Positions 5,531 to 8,529 of a stretch of DNA of 8,529 nt are shown here, one piece after another. Source of the stretch: Bacteroidales bacterium (GTDB taxonomy: Bacteria; Bacteroidota; Bacteroidia; Bacteroidales; UBA7960); the NCBI GenBank assembly GCA_003557965.1, contig PWND01000188.1, forward strand, positions 1-8,529. Direction: 5' to 3'. The notes under the pieces were generated by a model that did no database searches, was not told the DNA's origin, and worked only from the letters and a program-made list of their open reading frames with translations. How positions within the stretch are numbered: position 1 is the first letter of the stretch; each line of letters begins with the position of its first letter. The position numbers and the translations under genes are program-made.

Positions 5531-7282
5531 TTAATTATCAGTACTTGCTTCTCGAATATCAATTATCTTAAATTCTACTCTTCTGTTAAGTGCTCTTGTT
5601 TCGTCACATTCATTTGGCACGATTGGCCTTCTAAGTCCATATCCTTTGGCAATTAGCCTGTCTTTTGGCACGTCATTATCAAGCAGGTAGCTTACAACGG
5701 TTTGTGCCCTTCTTTCTGATAAAACTAAATTATATGAATCACTGCCAACATCATCAGTATGTGCAGATACTTCAATAACAATTAATGGGTTAGATTCTAA
5801 CAGATCAACAACTCTGTCTAATTCAGCAAAAGATTCTGATGTTAGCTCTGCTGAATTTGTACCAAAGTAAATATTATTAAGCCTGATTGATGTTTCGGCT
5901 CTTAGTGGAATCAGCTCTACTTCAAGTTCTTGTGTTTCTTCCTTATCATCCGACAAATTAAAAGTCTGATTATGGAATGAATATCCTTCTGCTCCTCTAA
6001 CAGTAAATTCATATTCATCACCTTCACGCAGCATTGCTGTTACCTTTCCATCTTTAACATCCTGGGCACTAAAAAATATTGTTTCTTCCCTGTTAAGGTT
6101 TGTGATAACTATTTCTGCAGCCACGCCTTCTTGCGTTTCCGAGTCAGCAATGTAAAATTCAATTTCCCGCCTTATTGGTTTAAGTAATATCCTTCGGTGA
6201 AACTCTGAAAAAACAATATCATCAGTTAAGTTGAAATCAAATCCGCTTTCTACAAATCCATTTGCCCTGACTTTTATTTGGTATTGTATATTTAGCGGTA
6301 ATGAAAAGATATATATTCCGGGCTCATGCTGATCTGCATATACTCTAAGAACTCCATCGGGGCCTGCTTCTTCTCCAAACAATTCTTCCATAGCTTCTTT
6401 GGAAATATCAGTAATTACTTCAACCCAAACGTCAGCTTCCAGTGGCCTGAATATTTCTTCATCAAAAACTGATAAAATGAGGTCAATTCTGTCAAAAAGC
6501 ATTATAGTATCTGGAGCCAGAATTTTTTCATCTTCACGAAAATCCAGATCGAAACTTGCAAAAGAATAACCCGGCTTACGCACGTCAACGATATAATCTC
6601 TATTGTCAGGCATTAATATTTCGAATTGGCCGTCTATATCACTTGTGTTAAAAACACCGGCAACAGTTAATGTAGTTGGGTCGAAAACAGTTAAATCAGC
6701 AATAATCGGATTTTTAGAGTCTAACTTTAAAATATGTCCTTTTGTACTTACTGTAGGATAAGGCAAATAGTTACCGGGCAAAGTTGCCCTGTATATACTT
6801 CCGGTTGTTTCCCGCCTGCCTTCTACCTGCCTTAAAAAGTATATTTTACCATCTACAACTTCGGGGTTAATGTTGGTTTCATCTGACGACAATTCTGTTA
6901 TCAGGCTTGGAAGCATCCATGCACCACTAAAAATTTCTCTCGTAAAGTAAATGTTATAACCCTCTCTGTGGTTTTCAGGATCAATGGCAGAAAAAAACAA
7001 TGTTTGCCCATCATTATTCATGTTCAGCGAATATACACAACCCATATTTATTGCATCATGAAGAGGGAGGGGTGTTCCCCACCTTCCATCAAGATCTTTA
7101 AATGCTGCATAAAAGATTTTGCAGTCAGGTGCCCTTCTTGGCCTTCTTAGATCTTCATTAGGGTTAGTTCTTGAGAAATAAAACTTCTGCTCACCAACAA
7201 CCATGTTTGGATAAAACTCGTCATGAATACTGTTTATGGGATGTCCCATGTTTATTGGTTCACTCCAGCCATCTTCTTCCAT
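5531..7282 (-). CDS. OmpA-family protein, C-terminal fragment (PD40, regulatory-like repeats, OmpA domain)
   Basis: This open stretch of 583 codons follows the internal stop. Residues 1-150 contain PD40/propeller repeats, for example DEFYPNMVVGEQKFYFSRTN (21-40) and SLNMNNDGQTLFFSA (85-99). Residues about 180-245 form a carboxypeptidase-regulatory-like beta-sandwich (GHILKLDSKNPI..., TSDIDGQFEI, YIVDVRKPGY), and a similar sandwich occupies about 370-445. Residues about 463-576 are an OmpA domain: NNIYFGTNSAEL (469-480), SAHTDDVGSDSYN (506-518), LSERRAQTVVSYL (521-533), GYG (547-549) and ALNRRVEFKI (564-573). The Asp and Arg residues that bind the diaminopimelate of peptidoglycan are present. 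The fragment has no signal peptide, so if translation restarted at its ATG (7280-7282) the product should stay in the cytoplasm, where an OmpA domain has no use. It stops 40 bp before the TonB-domain gene. Confidence 0.85.
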   Translation of the reverse strand: MEEDGWSEPINMGHPINSIHDEFYPNMVVGEQKFYFSRTNPNEDLRRPRRAPDCKIFYAAFKDLDGRWGTPLPLHDAINMGCVYSLNMNNDGQTLFFSAIDPENHREGYNIYFTREIFSGAWMLPSLITELSSDETNINPEVVDGKIYFLRQVEGRRETTGSIYRATLPGNYLPYPTVSTKGHILKLDSKNPIIADLTVFDPTTLTVAGVFNTSDIDGQFEILMPDNRDYIVDVRKPGYSFASFDLDFREDEKILAPDTIMLFDRIDLILSVFDEEIFRPLEADVWVEVITDISKEAMEELFGEEAGPDGVLRVYADQHEPGIYIFSLPLNIQYQIKVRANGFVESGFDFNLTDDIVFSEFHRRILLKPIRREIEFYIADSETQEGVAAEIVITNLNREETIFFSAQDVKDGKVTAMLREGDEYEFTVRGAEGYSFHNQTFNLSDDKEETQELEVELIPLRAETSIRLNNIYFGTNSAELTSESFAELDRVVDLLESNPLIVIEVSAHTDDVGSDSYNLVLSERRAQTVVSYLLDNDVPKDRLIAKGYGLRRPIVPNECDETRALNRRVEFKIIDIREASTDN

Positions 7283-7285
7283 TAC

Positions 7286-7669
7286 TTAGTAATAAATGTC
7301 GTACCCGCCAAGCCCGTCAGGAAAATTTGCATGATAATACAAAATTGTTCCATTATAATTAAAAGACGGCCCGCCAATATTTGAATTTCCTCCATTGAAG
7401 TTGTTAATTGTGTCTATTGGTGTTAGTTCTGTCCAAACACCATCTTCAATAATACTCTCGTAAAGAACGGTTCTTTCACTTATGTACATAGAATATACAT
7501 AATGATGCTCACAAGGGCTGACTGCAAAACTACGTACATTTTCCAAAGCACTAATCCGCCGGGGAGAATGTTCCTGCCCTTTTACTATGGCTGAATTTTG
7601 AAAAGAATTAAATATAATTAATATAAAAATCAAAAAAATTCTTAAATTTGAAAGATTCATTTGTGGCAT
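7286..7669 (-). CDS. OmpA-family protein, N-terminal fragment (signal peptide and first PD40 repeats)
   Basis: These 127 codons run up to the internal TAA. Residues 4-32 form a signal peptide: Asn/Arg near the start, hydrophobic core IFLIFILIIF (11-20), cut probably near Gly31-Gln32. Both Met1 (7667-7669) and Met4 (7658-7660) are possible starts; Met4 gives a more typical signal peptide. Two propeller repeats follow: residues about 47-90 (SFAVSPCEHHYVYS, then VLYESIIEDGVWTELTPI) and 99-127 (GPSFNYNGTILYYHA, then GGYDIYY). The fragment ends exactly where a strand of the second repeat should continue, so the product would be a short exported piece unlikely to fold. It is the first gene of the minus-strand unit and is divergent from the TPR gene. 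Confidence 0.8.
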   Translation of the reverse strand: MPQMNLSNLRIFLIFILIIFNSFQNSAIVKGQEHSPRRISALENVRSFAVSPCEHHYVYSMYISERTVLYESIIEDGVWTELTPIDTINNFNGGNSNIGGPSFNYNGTILYYHANFPDGLGGYDIYY

Positions 7670-7691
7670 TTTTTTAGTTTTATTTAATAGC

Positions 7692-7699
7692 CAAAATTA
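7692..7699 (-). promoter_or_regulatory. Candidate -7 box for the OmpA-family gene
   Basis: The minus strand reads TAATTTTG, matching TAnnTTTG, 23-30 bases upstream of the first ATG (7667-7669). This would give a leader of roughly 15-25 bases. No -33 TTG is seen upstream of it. Confidence 0.38.
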
Positions 7700-7745
7700 A
7701 TATTTTATATGTATTAAAACATATGATAATAGGATAAAAATTCAA

Positions 7746-7753
7746 TAATTTTG
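7746..7753 (+). promoter_or_regulatory. Candidate -7 box for the TPR gene
   Basis: TAATTTTG matches TAnnTTTG on the plus strand, about 137 bases before the TPR gene start. The distance would imply a leader of about 130 bases, and no -33 element is visible, so support is weak. Confidence 0.22.
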
Positions 7754-7889
7754 TGAAGATTTTATTTCTTCTTTAAATAATTGCTTAGTTAAATGGTTTA
7801 AAAATCTTCATAATCGTGTTTTCCTGTGCTTTGAATAATTGTATTTATCAATAATAATAATAAACAAATAGTTTTAAAAATAAACTATC

Positions 7890-8529
7890 ATGACAACAAG
7901 GTTTTGTAAGGTACTTCTATTGTTCTTCCTGGCAACAACATCAACTTTATATGGAAACAATGATGATTTAACTCAGCAACAAGCCCAGGAGGCTGCACAA
8001 ATGCAATCATATCTTGAGAAGGCACAGGCTGTTGCAAATAATCAACCTGATAGTGCAATAATTTACTATAACAATGTTATACCCAATGATATTTCAAAAG
8101 AGGGTTTTTATAATGAATGGATAAATGAATCACCACAGGTTCATAAATACTTTGTTGCGGTTGCTTTAGCTCAGTCTGGCAGATTATTCCTGTCTAAAAA
8201 TGAAACTTTTCAGGGATTAAATAACCTTAAGATTGCATTAGATATTTCAGAAAGAATCCAGAATTACGAACTGGCTAGGTTTTGTTCAGATAACCTGGCT
8301 GTTTATTTTGAACAAACCGGAAATTTTGAAAAAGCATTAAAATACTTTGAGGAATCTTTAAAAATATATGAAAAACTGGATGATATTAACGGGATAATAT
8401 ACTGCATGAATAATCTTGGAGCAATTCATGCAAACCTTGGAAATCTATATATCGCTGTTTTTTATTATGAACAACTTCTTAATATTGAAAAAGAAAGTGG
8501 TGTTAAAATAGAAGATGTAAATGATATAA
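7890..8529 (+). CDS. Exported TPR-repeat protein, N-terminal part (runs off the window)
   Basis: An open frame starts at ATG 7890-7892 and continues without a stop to the window edge (213 codons seen). An in-frame TAA at 7881-7883 makes this ATG the first possible start. Residues 1-22 are a signal peptide: MTTRFCK, hydrophobic VLLLFFLATTSTL, cut near Tyr21-Gly22. The region 30-125 is helical. Clear tetratricopeptide repeats occupy about 129-162 (LARFCSDNLAVYFEQTGNFEKALKYFEESL in outline) and 169-202 (CMNNLGAIHANLGNLYIAVFYYEQLLNI in outline), with the Ala/Gly/Tyr/Ala spacing of the motif. In Bacteroidota such exported N-terminal TPR arrays often precede a membrane segment and a histidine kinase, LuxR-type or cyclase output domain, but that part lies outside the window. 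It is divergent from the OmpA-family gene. Confidence 0.88.
   Translation, partial: MTTRFCKVLLLFFLATTSTLYGNNDDLTQQQAQEAAQMQSYLEKAQAVANNQPDSAIIYYNNVIPNDISKEGFYNEWINESPQVHKYFVAVALAQSGRLFLSKNETFQGLNNLKIALDISERIQNYELARFCSDNLAVYFEQTGNFEKALKYFEESLKIYEKLDDINGIIYCMNNLGAIHANLGNLYIAVFYYEQLLNIEKESGVKIEDVNDI

Larger units (their letters stand above)
5531..7669 (-). pseudogene. OmpA-family PD40 protein gene split by an in-frame TAA
   Basis: Taken as one unit this frame spans 713 codons with a single internal stop (TAA at 7286-7288, codon 128). Both sides are in the same frame, and the protein reads smoothly across: GGYDIYY, stop, V, then MEEDGWSEPINMG, one continuous PD40 repeat. The intact product would be an exported outer-membrane-associated protein with, in order, a signal peptide, a PD40 beta-propeller, carboxypeptidase-regulatory-like repeats and a C-terminal peptidoglycan-binding OmpA domain. 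This resembles the PD40/regulatory-like/OmpA part of PorE-type proteins of the type IX secretion system, but many other Bacteroidota proteins share it, so no gene name is given. No other frame damage was seen. A sequencing error, a recent nonsense mutation or readthrough are all open. Confidence 0.72.
7670..7889. promoter_or_regulatory. Divergent AT-rich promoter region
   Basis: These 220 bp separate the minus-strand OmpA/TonB unit from the plus-strand TPR gene and should contain both promoters. No coding sequence or strong hairpin was seen. Candidate -7 boxes on each strand are listed separately. Confidence 0.5.

Noticed and set aside
7280..7282. ATG as the true start of a separate OmpA gene
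   Set aside because: It begins in the middle of a PD40 repeat, lacks a signal peptide, and is in frame with the upstream signal-peptide-bearing piece across a single stop codon.

Overview
The window looks like chromosome from an AT-rich member of the Bacteroidota. The evidence is the mix of gene families (an OmpA protein with PD40 and carboxypeptidase-regulatory-like repeats, a signal-peptide-bearing protein ending in a TonB C-terminal domain, a periplasmic TPR protein), the lack of Shine-Dalgarno sequences with A-rich leaders instead, and several matches to the phylum's TAnnTTTG -7 promoter box. The genus cannot be told from the sequence.

Layout. (1) 1-150 is the 3' end of a group II intron: the last 18 codons of what is probably its reverse transcriptase/maturase, then domain V, then domain VI with a bulged branch-point A, with the 3' splice site placed at 150/151. 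(2) 192-1004, minus strand, is an outer-membrane beta-barrel-like protein with a lipoprotein-type signal; the intron lies about 40 bp beyond its stop codon. (3) 1005-1214 is an AT-rich divergent promoter region. (4) 1215-2726, plus strand, holds sucD (succinyl-CoA synthetase alpha) and a fumarylacetoacetate-hydrolase-family enzyme 30 bp behind it, probably one transcript. (5) 2767-7669, minus strand, holds two large envelope genes read from right to left: an OmpA/PD40 gene broken by one in-frame TAA codon, then a 907-residue protein with helical, propeller-like and TonB C-terminal parts. (6) 7670-7889 is a second divergent promoter region. (7) 7890 to the window edge, plus strand, is the start of an exported TPR protein; it has no stop codon inside the window.

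How the genes relate. SucD makes succinyl-CoA/succinate in the TCA cycle, and some relatives of the small FAH enzyme act on oxaloacetate or acylpyruvates, so that pair may be linked in central carbon metabolism. The minus-strand pair would place a peptidoglycan-anchored propeller protein and a periplasmic TonB-domain protein in the same compartment. That they work together is inferred from adjacency only.

Most notable are the nonsense codon that splits the OmpA-family gene exactly inside a PD40 repeat with the reading frame kept on both sides, and the intron domain VI, which can form two mutually exclusive long hairpins, one of which would bury the branch-point A. No CRISPR array, tRNA, rRNA, phage gene or defence system was seen.
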